Shown here in pieces: positions 45,411 to 54,263 of a DNA stretch of 64,000 bases. Source of the DNA: Methylococcus mesophilus (lineage in GTDB: Bacteria > Pseudomonadota > Gammaproteobacteria > Methylococcales > Methylococcaceae); assembly GCF_026247885.1 (NCBI RefSeq), contig NZ_CP110921.1, positions 1,478,501-1,542,500 of the forward strand. The letters run 5' to 3'. A program made the translations under genes and the position numbers. The notes below the pieces were generated by a model that had not been told where the DNA came from, searched no databases, and saw only the letters and a list, made by a program, of their open reading frames with translations. The number at the start of each line of letters is the position of its first letter. The first letter of the stretch is position 1.

Positions 45411-46241
45411 TCAGGGACCGTCGGGGAGATTGCCGCTGATCGTCGACTGCTTCCCCTTGAATGTGATGGTTCCCGACACCCCGCCATTGCTGGCCGCGAT
45501 GTTGCCGGTAATCACGGAACCGGTGATCGTGGTTATCGAGCCCTGGGCACTCTTGAGTCCACCACCGTCTCCGCCGGACTGGTTGCCGTTCAGGACGGAA
45601 TTCTTGAGATAGGCGGAACCGAAGCTGTAAATCCCGCCGCCGCCGGCGCCGGCCTTGTTGCCGGTCACCTCGGACCCGTACAGGGACAGGGTTCCCCAAC
45701 CCGAGGCGGAACTGTTGTTGTAGACCCCGGCGCCGTCCAGGCCGGCGCTGTTCCCGGTGACCTGCGACTGCTTCAGGGTGGTCGTGCCGTAATTGTAAAT
45801 GCCCCCGCCGTTGTTCACAGCGTTGTTCCCCATCACCACCGAACCGACCAGCGTCAGGTTGCCGTAGTTGAGAACCCCGGCGCCGTCCCCAACGCCGCCG
45901 CCACCGGTGATGGTGAGATTCTTGACCTTGACCTTGTTGGCCGCTCCCAGGATGGTCAGCACCGTGCCGCTGCCGGCGCCGAACAGGGTCGGCGCCGTGC
46001 CTTTGCCTTGAAGTTCGACGTTTTTCCAGACCACGAAATGGCCGACGCAGGTCCCGGATATCTCCAGGGTACCACCCGACTTGATGGCGTCCAGCTCCGA
46101 CTGAAGATTGGTCGGACAATACACCCGTTTGGCCAGGGCGGGTTCGGCCATCGACGCCAGGAGGACGAGAATCACCCCGGACCGGGGCCCTATCCTTGCT
46201 GCTCCGCTGACTCGCCTCACCTGACGCTTTCCATCGTTCAT
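45411..46241 (-). CDS. Secreted right-handed beta-helix protein with Pmp-like repeats
   Basis: 276 residues from ATG 46241 with GAGG upstream. Signal peptide ending near PALA. The body is made of about seven imperfect ~22-residue repeats of the form S-x-V-x-GN-x-A-x-x-x-GGGIYN-x-G, the signature of chlamydial polymorphic-outer-membrane and other parallel beta-helix proteins. No catalytic residues are evident and there is no autotransporter barrel. It is probably surface-exposed or secreted. Confidence 0.8.
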   Translation of the reverse strand: MNDGKRQVRRVSGAARIGPRSGVILVLLASMAEPALAKRVYCPTNLQSELDAIKSGGTLEISGTCVGHFVVWKNVELQGKGTAPTLFGAGSGTVLTILGAANKVKVKNLTITGGGGVGDGAGVLNYGNLTLVGSVVMGNNAVNNGGGIYNYGTTTLKQSQVTGNSAGLDGAGVYNNSSASGWGTLSLYGSEVTGNKAGAGGGGIYSFGSAYLKNSVLNGNQSGGDGGGLKSAQGSITTITGSVITGNIAASNGGVSGTITFKGKQSTISGNLPDGP

Positions 46242-46380
46242 AACCACCTCGCATTGTTCTTGGGAAGGACGCGCGGACCGGCCTCCGGCACGCACGGGCA
46301 AGAGCCTGCCGACATGCACATGGCGTGTCAATACGGACCCGCGGCGGCGAATCCGCAGGCGGCAGACACCGCGGCGGATT

Positions 46381-47916
46381 CTACAAGTGTTTCATGTGGA
46401 TATTCAGGATCTTGACGCGGTAGGCGATCTGCCTCGGGGTCATGTCGAGCAGGCGCGCCGCCTTCGCCTGCACCCAGCCGCTCTGCTCGAGCGCGGCGAT
46501 GATCCGCTCCCGCTCGTCCAGGTTGTCATCCTCCAGGTCGGCCTTGTAGGAAGCGACGTCGGCAACCGTCGACAGCTTTTCCTTGAGCCCGGTCAACGCG
46601 ATAACCTCGCTGTCGATGACCCCTTCGCGGCTCATGATCGCCGCGCGCTCGAGCAGATTTTCCAGCTCGCGCACGTTACCGGGCCAGTCGTGCCGCATCA
46701 GTGAACGGATGGCACTCTCCTTGACTTCCAGCGACCGGTCTCCCTGGTTGCGGGAAATCCTGCCCAACAGAAAACGGGAGAGTTCGGGGATGTCCTCCTT
46801 GCGCTCCCGCAGAGGCGGCATCTGGATGGGCATCACGTTGAGGCGATAATAGAGGTCCTCGCGGAATGCCCCTTCTTCCACCGCAGACTCGAGATCGCGG
46901 TTGGTCGCCGCGATGATCCTCACATCGACCTTGAGCGTGTGAATCCCGCCGACCCGTTCGAATTCGCCCTCCTGCAGCACCCGCAGCAGCTTGGCCTGGA
47001 ACGCCGGGGAAATCTCGCCGATCTCGTCCAGGAACAGGGTTCCATGGTTGGCCAATTCGAACCGCCCTTTGCGCTGGTTGACTGCGCCGCTGAAAGCGCC
47101 TTTCTCATGGCCGAACAGTTCCGACTCGAGCAGATTCTCGGGCAGCGCCGCACAGTTCAGCTTCACGAAGGGGCCGCTCGCCCGCGGAGAATTGAAGTGG
47201 ATCGCGCTGGCGATCATCTCCTTGCCGGTGCCCGATTCGCCCCGGATCAGCACCGTGGTATTCCATTTCGCGACCTGGCGCACGGTCTCGAACACGCGCA
47301 TCATCGGCGGGGTTCTCCCGATGATGTTCTCGAAGCCGTAATTCGAGCGCAGCGTCTGCTGCAACTGCTCGCACTGAGTCGTGAGATCGCGCTGCTTCTG
47401 TTCCATGCCACGCAGCAAACCCACGCTTTGCGCAACCAGATTGCTCACCATTTCCAGAAACCGGGCACGCTCGCCGAGCAGTTCGCGCTCGCTGGGCTGG
47501 GCGGCCAGCACCCCCAGCAGTTCGTCCCTGCCCACGTGGATCGGCGAACCGATGAAGGGCAGCTCCGGATCGTACAGTCCGAGGCGGCCGAGAAAACGCG
47601 GCTCGTCGGCAATGCGCTCCACCACAATGGTGCAGTTCGCTTCCAAAATGGTGCCGATCAAGCCTTCGCCCGGCTCATAGCGCACGGGTTCGTCGGAAAT
47701 CCGTCCGGCTTCGCCCCGCCGCAGCACTGCCAATACCAATGCATCCGTTTCCGGCTCCCGCAGCGCGATCATTCCGGAGCGCAAATCGGCTTGCTCGTGC
47801 AGGACGTTGAGCACGCCTTCGAGCTTGCCTTTGAGTTCGGCGGTACTGTTCAGGACCTGACCGACCTGATAAAGGGCTTCGAGCTCCCGCTCGATCAATT
47901 CGTAACGATCAACCAT
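46381..47916 (-). CDS. nifA: NifA, sigma-54-dependent activator of nitrogen fixation genes
   Basis: 511 residues from ATG 47916. N-terminal GAF domain (~residues 20-165), central AAA+ domain with Walker A GESGTGKE, the sigma-54 contact loop GAFSGAVNQRKGRFELA, and a C-terminal Fis-type helix-turn-helix (QAKAARLLDMTPRQIAYRVKIL). It lacks the Cys-rich linker of the oxygen-sensitive alphaproteobacterial NifA; control by the partner NifL is therefore expected. It overlaps nifL by 8 bp. It should bind TGT-N10-ACA sites; two are visible upstream of the ferredoxin gene. Confidence 0.96.
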   Translation of the reverse strand: MVDRYELIERELEALYQVGQVLNSTAELKGKLEGVLNVLHEQADLRSGMIALREPETDALVLAVLRRGEAGRISDEPVRYEPGEGLIGTILEANCTIVVERIADEPRFLGRLGLYDPELPFIGSPIHVGRDELLGVLAAQPSERELLGERARFLEMVSNLVAQSVGLLRGMEQKQRDLTTQCEQLQQTLRSNYGFENIIGRTPPMMRVFETVRQVAKWNTTVLIRGESGTGKEMIASAIHFNSPRASGPFVKLNCAALPENLLESELFGHEKGAFSGAVNQRKGRFELANHGTLFLDEIGEISPAFQAKLLRVLQEGEFERVGGIHTLKVDVRIIAATNRDLESAVEEGAFREDLYYRLNVMPIQMPPLRERKEDIPELSRFLLGRISRNQGDRSLEVKESAIRSLMRHDWPGNVRELENLLERAAIMSREGVIDSEVIALTGLKEKLSTVADVASYKADLEDDNLDERERIIAALEQSGWVQAKAARLLDMTPRQIAYRVKILNIHMKHL

Positions 47917-49477
47917 GAGAAACCTTCGCAGGCCTCTCCGGCTGCGTTTGTCTGATTTCAAACTGCATATGGATTCGGCAGCCCTCGTTGTAGTCCGGAT
48001 CGATACGGATCAAGCCGTTATGCTGGTTGACGATCTCGTGAGCGACGGCCAGCCCCATGCCGACATGCTGGCGACCCAAGCTCGCCTTGGTGGTGAAAAA
48101 CGGCTCGAACACCTGGGTTCGCAACCCCGGAGATATCCCAGGCCCGGTATCCTCGATAGTGATGTGGATCAGCTGGTCGCGCGTCCAGGTGTGGATGCGC
48201 AGTTCGCGCTGTCGGGAATGCGCCATGGCATCGATGGCGTTCTCGATCACCTGCTTGAACAATGAGCGCAACCGGTTCTCCGAGCCGCGCAGACTGGGCA
48301 AGACCGGGGTCGGCACCCACTCCACTACGATGCCACTGGCGAGCAAGCGCTCGGTCAGCAGGGTGATGGCATCATGCAGCACTTGGTTCAGATTGACCGG
48401 CTTGAAGGCATTGTTGTCGGTGTGGGGAATGCATTTCTCCAGGGTGCCGATCGATGCTTCCCCGGCCGCGATGACCTGTTGCAGCAGATCGCGCACTGCC
48501 ACATTGCCCACATCGTCGCCGCGGCGGTCCAGGAGGTTCTTGGCGGCGCCGATCAGGTTCAGCGGCCCCTGGATCTGGTGGATTGCGGCGAACAGCGTTT
48601 CCTTGAGGCTCTCGAGCTTTTCCTCCTCGGCCATCAGGGCCTGGAGACCGCGCAGGCGGTATTGGTCCTGCTGCTTCTTCTGCTGGGTGACGTCATCCAC
48701 CGTCAGCAGCAGATAGCCTTTCTCCGAGCCGGAGAAAAACCCATCGACCGTGCCCTCCTCATGGCGGAACCATTGACCGGCACAGGAGAACCAGCGCGAG
48801 GGCCTGCCGCCCCCCGGATCGAAACGCAACTCCAGATTCCTGAACGCCTTTTCGCGGTGCCAGAAATCGCTCCATTCCTCGCCCGACTCCTCCCGCAGCA
48901 ATTTCAGGAATAGCAGCGCTGGCTCCTCGACCTTCAGATCGCTCGCCAGCGCCTTGTACATCAGGTTGTCCAGAACGATGCGGCCGTTCTCGTCGATCAG
49001 CACCGCTGAAACCGGGATCGATGCCACCACGGTTTCCAGGAACAGCGTCTGCTGCCGAACCTGCTGCTGCAGCAGATACTCTTCCGTGACGTCGCGATGC
49101 ATACCGATGAAGTGCGTGGTCTCTCCCGCCTCGTTCAGCATGGGAGCGACCGTGAGATCCGCCAGATAGCGCCGGCCGTCCCTGTGGCGGTTCAGCAGAC
49201 GGCCGCGCCAGGGCTGCTGCCGGGTGATGCATCCCCATAGTTCCCGGTAAACCTCCGGCGGGGTACGCCGGTCCGACAGCATCGATTCGTTGCGCCCGAC
49301 GCACTCTTGTGGTGCATAGCCGGTAATTTCGCTGAAAGCCGCGTTGACGTACAGAATGTTGGCTTTCAAGTCCGTGATCGAAATCGCCACTGGTGCCTGA
49401 TCCACCGTCGCGCGCACCAGGGAGAACGGGAGATCGCGATTCGATGCGTTCTCAGAGTTCGACAAGTCTATTGGCAC
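47909..49477 (-). CDS. nifL: NifL, redox- and nitrogen-sensing antiactivator of NifA
   Basis: 522 residues. The start is the GTG at 49477, because a perfect AAGGAGGT lies six bases before it; the TTG eight codons earlier is not supported. Two PAS domains (~residues 20-130, FAD-binding type with NAAFSEITGYAPQECVG, and ~145-260), then a histidine-kinase-like part with His300 in AIHQIQGPLN and an ATPase domain (NAIDAMAH; EDTGPGIS; GMGLAVAHEIV). NifL binds and silences NifA when oxygen or fixed nitrogen is high. The genes are coupled by overlap. Confidence 0.94.
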   Translation of the reverse strand: MPIDLSNSENASNRDLPFSLVRATVDQAPVAISITDLKANILYVNAAFSEITGYAPQECVGRNESMLSDRRTPPEVYRELWGCITRQQPWRGRLLNRHRDGRRYLADLTVAPMLNEAGETTHFIGMHRDVTEEYLLQQQVRQQTLFLETVVASIPVSAVLIDENGRIVLDNLMYKALASDLKVEEPALLFLKLLREESGEEWSDFWHREKAFRNLELRFDPGGGRPSRWFSCAGQWFRHEEGTVDGFFSGSEKGYLLLTVDDVTQQKKQQDQYRLRGLQALMAEEEKLESLKETLFAAIHQIQGPLNLIGAAKNLLDRRGDDVGNVAVRDLLQQVIAAGEASIGTLEKCIPHTDNNAFKPVNLNQVLHDAITLLTERLLASGIVVEWVPTPVLPSLRGSENRLRSLFKQVIENAIDAMAHSRQRELRIHTWTRDQLIHITIEDTGPGISPGLRTQVFEPFFTTKASLGRQHVGMGLAVAHEIVNQHNGLIRIDPDYNEGCRIHMQFEIRQTQPERPAKVSHG

Positions 49478-49629
49478 AGTAACACCTCCTTCGATACGCA
49501 ATGAGGCAATATGTGTGCCCGTGAAGTTCCGGCAGGGAGTTCTCGCAGTGCCCGCAGGCCGCCTTGGCTACTACCGGTAGCGACCCGCCCCGAGTAAACT
49601 AGGCGCGTCCCCACACGGAGTACCTCGAC

Positions 49630-50094
49630 ATGAAAGGCGACAATCAAGTCATCGAATACCTCAACAAGGTTCTCACCAACGAGCTGACCGCCATCAACCA
49701 GTATTTCCTGCATGCCCGGATGTTCAAGAACTGGGGATTCGGAAAGCTCAACGAACACGAATACAAGGAATCCATCGACGAGATGAAGCATGCCGACCGC
49801 CTCATCGAGCGGATCCTGTTCCTGGAAGGCCTGCCGAACCTGCAGGACTTGGGCAAGCTCAAGATCGGCGAAAATCCCGAGGAAATGCTGCGCTGCGACC
49901 TCCAACTCGAGCACCAGGCACTGCCTCTGCTCAAGGACGCCATCGCCTACTGCGAAAAATGCGGCGACTATGTCAGCCGCGAGCTGTTCGAGGACATCCT
50001 CGAAAGCGAGGAGGAGCACGTCGACTGGCTGGAAACCCAGTTGGAACTGGTCGGCAAGGTGGGACTGCAGAACTATCTGCAATCCCAAATGTGA
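49630..50094 (+). CDS. bfr: Bacterioferritin
   Basis: 154 residues. Four-helix ferritin fold with the ferroxidase residues (Glu18 and Glu51, the later EEEH) and Met52 as the haem ligand (DEMKHADRL). It stores iron as a 24-mer with haem at the dimer interfaces. It diverges from nifL and is followed by a terminator at 50120-50151. Confidence 0.97.
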   Translation: MKGDNQVIEYLNKVLTNELTAINQYFLHARMFKNWGFGKLNEHEYKESIDEMKHADRLIERILFLEGLPNLQDLGKLKIGENPEEMLRCDLQLEHQALPLLKDAIAYCEKCGDYVSRELFEDILESEEEHVDWLETQLELVGKVGLQNYLQSQM

Positions 50095-50119
50095 ATCACC
50101 CGGGACAGATGTCCTGCGC

Positions 50120-50151
50120 GAAGGCCGTTCTCCGAAAGCGGCCTTCTTTTT
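50120..50151 (+). terminator. Rho-independent terminator of bfr
   Basis: Arms GAAGGCCG/CGGCCTTC followed by TTTTT, 26 bp after the stop codon. Confidence 0.88.
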
Positions 50152-50162
50152 GCGCTAATCTC

Positions 50163-50273
50163 CTATCTTTCCATACGCGCCCGTGCGCCGAAGCAGATGC
50201 GCAGAATGAAGTATGCGGTCAGGACGACCAGCATGACCACCGTGATTTCCACCCAGTTCATCTCATATCTCAT
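50163..50273 (-). CDS. 36-residue membrane microprotein downstream of the nif-type ferredoxin
   Basis: Starts MRYEMNWVEITVVMLVVLTA and ends RARMER; the middle (VEITVVMLVVLTAYFILRIC) is one membrane helix flanked by positive residues at the C-terminal side, so its N-terminus is likely outside. GGAG lies ten bases before the ATG. It begins 52 bp after the ferredoxin stop, in the same direction, and there is no terminator between. It would be transcribed from the sigma-54/NifA promoter at 50652. No family recognised. Confidence 0.6.
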   Translation of the reverse strand: MRYEMNWVEITVVMLVVLTAYFILRICFGARARMER

Positions 50274-50325
50274 CGTTCCGAACTCCGGTCAATAAGAAAA
50301 AGTCGCGTCGGGCGGCGTTGCGCCC

Positions 50326-50682
<357 letters not shown>

Positions 50683-50711
50683 TTACTTCAAAAGCTTAAA
50701 GCTTTCTCGCC

Positions 50712-50727
50712 TGTCGGATTTACGACA
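50712..50727. promoter_or_regulatory. NifA upstream activator sequence 1
   Basis: TGT-N10-ACA, exact. Its centre is about 80 bp upstream of the predicted transcription start, the usual distance for NifA. Confidence 0.75.
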
Positions 50728-50743
50728 TGGAATCGCCACCGCT

Positions 50744-50759
50744 TGTCGCAAAACCGACA
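50744..50759. promoter_or_regulatory. NifA upstream activator sequence 2
   Basis: Second exact TGT-N10-ACA, 32 bp (three helical turns) beyond the first, so both lie on one face of the DNA. Confidence 0.75.
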
Positions 50760-50877
50760 GATCGTGCCGCAGCGAAGGGAGTTTTGATCGTGCCGACACC
50801 GGGCGGGGTGTCGGCGGACGGACGGTGAGGAGGGAAGCGGCTCGGCTTAGCGCGATGGACTCGAGTGCCGCGGCAAC

Positions 50878-51279
50878 TCAGTTCGATTCCTTGAAATCGT
50901 AAACCACGGCTTTGTCCACCAGCGGCTTGAGGGACTCGTCGATCACTTTTCGATGTTCGGGATGCGCCAGATAGTCCCGGAGCGCCTGATCGTTTTCGAA
51001 CGTGGCCACCACCCCTACATCGTAGGAGCTGTCGACTACGGCTCGGTCTCCGGTCAGCACCGTACCCACCCGGTAATGGAGAACCATGGGAAGTTTCCCC
51101 AGGCGCCGGCTATTTTCGATGTACTGCTGCCGTGCGGCCGGGCTGCCATGATCCTTGAGCCAAACGATGACGACATGCTGCACCCGCCCGCCGCCCGCCG
51201 GAATCACCTCGGACGAACCAAGCGGGGAAAACGCGCAACCGAACAGAACCCATCCGAATACAAAAAATCGCTTGAACAT
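50878..51279 (-). CDS. Exported Dabb-type (stress-responsive A/B barrel) protein
   Basis: 133 residues from ATG 51279. Signal peptide or lipoprotein-like start (MFKRFFVFGWVLFGCAFSPLG; a Cys at 15 could be lipidated), then an A/B barrel with VQHVVIVWLKDHGS, SYDVGVVATFENDQALRDYLAHPEHRKVID. Dabb domains occur in stress proteins and in small enzymes. An exported version is uncommon. Function unknown. Confidence 0.78.
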   Translation of the reverse strand: MFKRFFVFGWVLFGCAFSPLGSSEVIPAGGGRVQHVVIVWLKDHGSPAARQQYIENSRRLGKLPMVLHYRVGTVLTGDRAVVDSSYDVGVVATFENDQALRDYLAHPEHRKVIDESLKPLVDKAVVYDFKESN

Positions 51280-51320
51280 CGTCTTATCCCTCGTTGTGAT
51301 GGAAAAAGCCCGACACCGGC

Positions 51321-51638
51321 TCAATGCGCCAGCTTGAGGGTGATCACGCCGGCGACGATCAACGCCGCGCCCAAATAACGCCCCAGGCTGGCCGGATCAC
51401 CGAAAAACCATACGCCGATGAAAAATGTACCGGCAGCCCCGATGCCGGTCCACACGGCGTAGGCCGTACCTATGGGTATCTCCCGCTGCGCCAGCCAGAG
51501 GAAAAGGCCGCTCAGCGCCATGCATAGGACCGCCAGGACGAGCCCGGGCAGACGCGCGCCTTCGTTTTGCGACAGCTTGAAGCCGAGCGGCCAACCGATT
51601 TCCAGACAGCCGGCCAGGAACAGATAGGCCCAGCTCAT
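51321..51638 (-). CDS. Small multidrug resistance transporter, Gdx/SugE type
   Basis: 105 residues with four membrane helices. The conserved membrane Glu is in LFLAGCLEIGWPLGFKLS, and PIGTAYAVWTGIGAAGTF is the SMR signature. SugE/Gdx members export guanidinium; EmrE-type members export quaternary ammonium compounds. The WPLGFK stretch is closer to Gdx than EmrE, but this is not certain. The stop is four bases from the downstream end of an HMA-like gene. Confidence 0.88.
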   Translation of the reverse strand: MSWAYLFLAGCLEIGWPLGFKLSQNEGARLPGLVLAVLCMALSGLFLWLAQREIPIGTAYAVWTGIGAAGTFFIGVWFFGDPASLGRYLGAALIVAGVITLKLAH

Positions 51639-51642
51639 ACCT

Positions 51643-52119
51643 TCAGCGGCTCAGTTTCCAGGCCAAAACACCGAGGGCGATCCCGGCCCCAAGCAGCCGC
51701 AGCACATCGCCTGCAACGCTGTCCTCGGCGGCGGCCTGCTCAGCCGGCTCATGGCCCCGCCCCCCCAATGAACGGACCGCGTCAGCAGGCGAAAGCCCCA
51801 CCAGCGCGAACAACCCCTCCACATCGCCCGCCTGGATGTCGACCGCGATGAGGCCCAGAACCGCCGCCAGTTCGGCGAAGAACGTGAGCGACTCCAGCGC
51901 CCTCGAATGATAGTGGAGAGTGATGCTGCCGGTCGCCGGATTGACCGCGGCATGATGGATTCCCGCCACCTTGGAGAGACGCGCGGCGAGCTGCTCCGCA
52001 TCCTGCGGGCGCCCCTTGAGGCGTTCGGACCTCAACCGGATGCGGCCCGGTACGGCGTGCGTCACGTGCAGTCCGTGCCGGTGGGAATCGTGATGGCTCT
52101 TGGCCCGGCCGTTCGTCAT
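51643..52119 (-). CDS. HMA-like domain protein with a C-terminal membrane helix
   Basis: 158 residues from ATG 52119. His-rich N-terminus (HHDSHRHGLHVTH), then a fold like HMA_2 without CxxC (VPGRIRLRSERLKG, VAGIHHAAVNPATGSITLHYH), and a C-terminal helix (VLRLLGAGIALGVLAWKL). It resembles the ATPase-adjacent protein at 4430-5014 and carries the GRIRL/GSIT signature common to both. A role in metal handling is inferred; here no ATPase is nearby. Confidence 0.7.
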   Translation of the reverse strand: MTNGRAKSHHDSHRHGLHVTHAVPGRIRLRSERLKGRPQDAEQLAARLSKVAGIHHAAVNPATGSITLHYHSRALESLTFFAELAAVLGLIAVDIQAGDVEGLFALVGLSPADAVRSLGGRGHEPAEQAAAEDSVAGDVLRLLGAGIALGVLAWKLSR

Positions 52120-52141
52120 GGAAACCTCGCGTCCCGATGAA

Positions 52142-52660
52142 TCATGAAAGGAATTCGGTGGAACATACCCGATCGCCCGGCTGCGCCGACTCCAACCGGC
52201 GCACCTGCGCGGCTGCGTCCGCGCTCCCCTCTTCCGGCGCCCAGGCTGCAAAGTCCTTGTCAGCGACCGGCGAATAGGGTCCCGGCTTCACCTCGAACAT
52301 GACCGTCCTGGGCACCCGGCTGACCACCGTGTGCCAAGTCCCCGCGGGAATCTCGACGGCACAGTCGCCCCCGTCCGCCCTCAAGTCTATCCGTTCGGCG
52401 ACACGTCCGTGATCGTCGAAAACCAACACCGAAAAAGCGCCCCGCACCACGACCATCAGTTCCCAGCCATCGGGTCGGGAATGGCGGTGCGGACGCGCGT
52501 AGGTGCCGGGCTCCAGAGCGTTGAACAGGCGTTGGACGGGATCCGCCAGTACCGGATGGACGTTGAGATTCTTGCGCAAACGGGCCGAGCACGCGGCTTC
52601 TTCGCTCAGCCCGGACAGCGTTCCGGCGGTGTAAAGCTTAAAATCAGCAGGCGAGGGCAT
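52142..52660 (-). CDS. WbuC-family cupin protein
   Basis: 172 residues. Begins with a variable segment, then a cupin with YARPHRHSRPDGWELMVVVRGAF (metal-binding His pair and Glu) and IPAGTWHTVVS (third His). WbuC proteins occur near O-antigen and lipopolysaccharide genes and their reaction is unknown. It stands alone here. Confidence 0.82.
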   Translation of the reverse strand: MPSPADFKLYTAGTLSGLSEEAACSARLRKNLNVHPVLADPVQRLFNALEPGTYARPHRHSRPDGWELMVVVRGAFSVLVFDDHGRVAERIDLRADGGDCAVEIPAGTWHTVVSRVPRTVMFEVKPGPYSPVADKDFAAWAPEEGSADAAAQVRRLESAQPGDRVCSTEFLS

Positions 52661-52799
52661 TTACCTTTCGGGAGAAATCGTCGTGCGGAACCTAAGCATT
52701 CAGCGTATCCCGCCCGTATGAATCGCGCAATCACTCCGTTCCGGAACTGATAGAATCGGCGACAACTGCCGCGTACCGATTCCATACCATCCGGCCTCC

Positions 52800-54263
52800 A
52801 TGAACGCCCCAGAAGCTGCACCCGCCGTAGTCGATCCGGCGTCCGCGCTGTCCCGGCTCGCTCGCGAAGCCGACTGGATCGGTCTGCGCCTTGTCGAAGA
52901 AACCAGCCAGCACCGCGCCGCCCGCAACGGCCGGCCCGAGCGGAACCAAGTGCATGGCAGCCGGGGCGCAATGGTCGAAGCCGTGGTGGACGGCAATCTG
53001 GCCTACGCGGCAACTTCGGACCTGTCGGAGACCGGCCTGCATGAAGCGGCGAGCCGCGCCGCCCGGCTGGCCCGGGCGGGTGCCCGCCACACCGTGGCGG
53101 TTTTTTCCCCAGGCCTGCGCCCCGCCGTGTTCGGCACAGCCACCGGCCCTTGCGAACGGCGCTTCGACGCCATCTCCCTGAGCGAACTGACGGCGAATCT
53201 GATCGCCGCCTGTGCCCGGCTGCGGGTCTCGGACAGGATCGTCGAAACGTCCGCGGAAATCATACTGACCGAACACTCGAGCCGTTACCTCACCTCGAGC
53301 GGCGCCGACATCGAGCAACGCTTCCACTTGGTCAGCCAGAACTTCATGGCGACTGCCCAGGATGGTTCGGAAACCCAGCGGCGCTCCCTCAACGGCCCTG
53401 TCGCCCGCTGCCTGCAGGGGGGACTCGAAACGATCGACTTCGAACTCATCTACAGGGAATGCGAGCAGGCCGGGCGGGAGGCGCTGGAGTTGCTCGACTC
53501 CGAAGATTGTCCGGACGACACCCGCGACCTGCTGCTGGCGCCGGACCAGATGTTGCTGCAGATCCACGAATCGGTCGGCCATCCCCTGGAACTGGACCGC
53601 ATTCTCGGCGACGAGCGCAACTATGCGGGCTGGAGTTTCGTCAAACCGGAGGATTTCGGCCGACTGCGGTACGGCTCGCCCCTCATGAACATCCGCTTCG
53701 ACCCCACCCTGCCAGGCGAATTCGCATCGTACCGCTTCGATGACGGCGGCAATCACGCCGACCGCCAATACCTGATCCGGGACGGACTGCTGCTGCGCGG
53801 GCTCGGCAGCCTGGAAAGCCAGGCCCGGCTCGGCCTCCCGGGCGTCGCCAATTTCCGTTCGGCAGGCTGGAACCGGGCGCCGATCGACCGCATGGCCAAC
53901 CTCAACCTCGAACCCGGCGACAGCACCCTGGACGAAATGATCGCCTCGGTCGAACGCGGCATCTACATGAGCGCCAACCGCTCCTGGTCGATCGACGACT
54001 ACCGGCGAAAATTCCAGTTCGGATGCGAATATGCGCGCCTGATAGAAGACGGACAGCTGACCCGTGTGGTCCGAAATCCCAACTACCGGGGCGTGAGCAT
54101 CCCCTTCTGGCATTCGCTGAAGATGATCGGCAACCGGGAGAGCTTCGGCATTTTCGGCACCCCGTTCTGCGGCAAGGGCGAACCCAACCAGATGATCCGG
54201 GTCGGCCACGCCTCCCCCCATTGCCTGTTCTCCGGCGTGGAAGTCTTCGGGGGCGGCCGGTGA
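52800..54263 (+). CDS. tldD: TldD-family metallopeptidase-like protein
   Basis: 487 residues. The zinc motif HESVGH (His256-His261) and the following HPLELD place it in the TldD half of the TldD/TldE peptidase. TldD/E cleave unfolded or modified peptides, such as microcin precursors and CcdA. The gene is coupled by GTGA to a PmbA/TldE-like gene. The match is to the subfamily that is more distant from E. coli TldD, so substrate is unknown. Confidence 0.85.
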   Translation: MNAPEAAPAVVDPASALSRLAREADWIGLRLVEETSQHRAARNGRPERNQVHGSRGAMVEAVVDGNLAYAATSDLSETGLHEAASRAARLARAGARHTVAVFSPGLRPAVFGTATGPCERRFDAISLSELTANLIAACARLRVSDRIVETSAEIILTEHSSRYLTSSGADIEQRFHLVSQNFMATAQDGSETQRRSLNGPVARCLQGGLETIDFELIYRECEQAGREALELLDSEDCPDDTRDLLLAPDQMLLQIHESVGHPLELDRILGDERNYAGWSFVKPEDFGRLRYGSPLMNIRFDPTLPGEFASYRFDDGGNHADRQYLIRDGLLLRGLGSLESQARLGLPGVANFRSAGWNRAPIDRMANLNLEPGDSTLDEMIASVERGIYMSANRSWSIDDYRRKFQFGCEYARLIEDGQLTRVVRNPNYRGVSIPFWHSLKMIGNRESFGIFGTPFCGKGEPNQMIRVGHASPHCLFSGVEVFGGGR

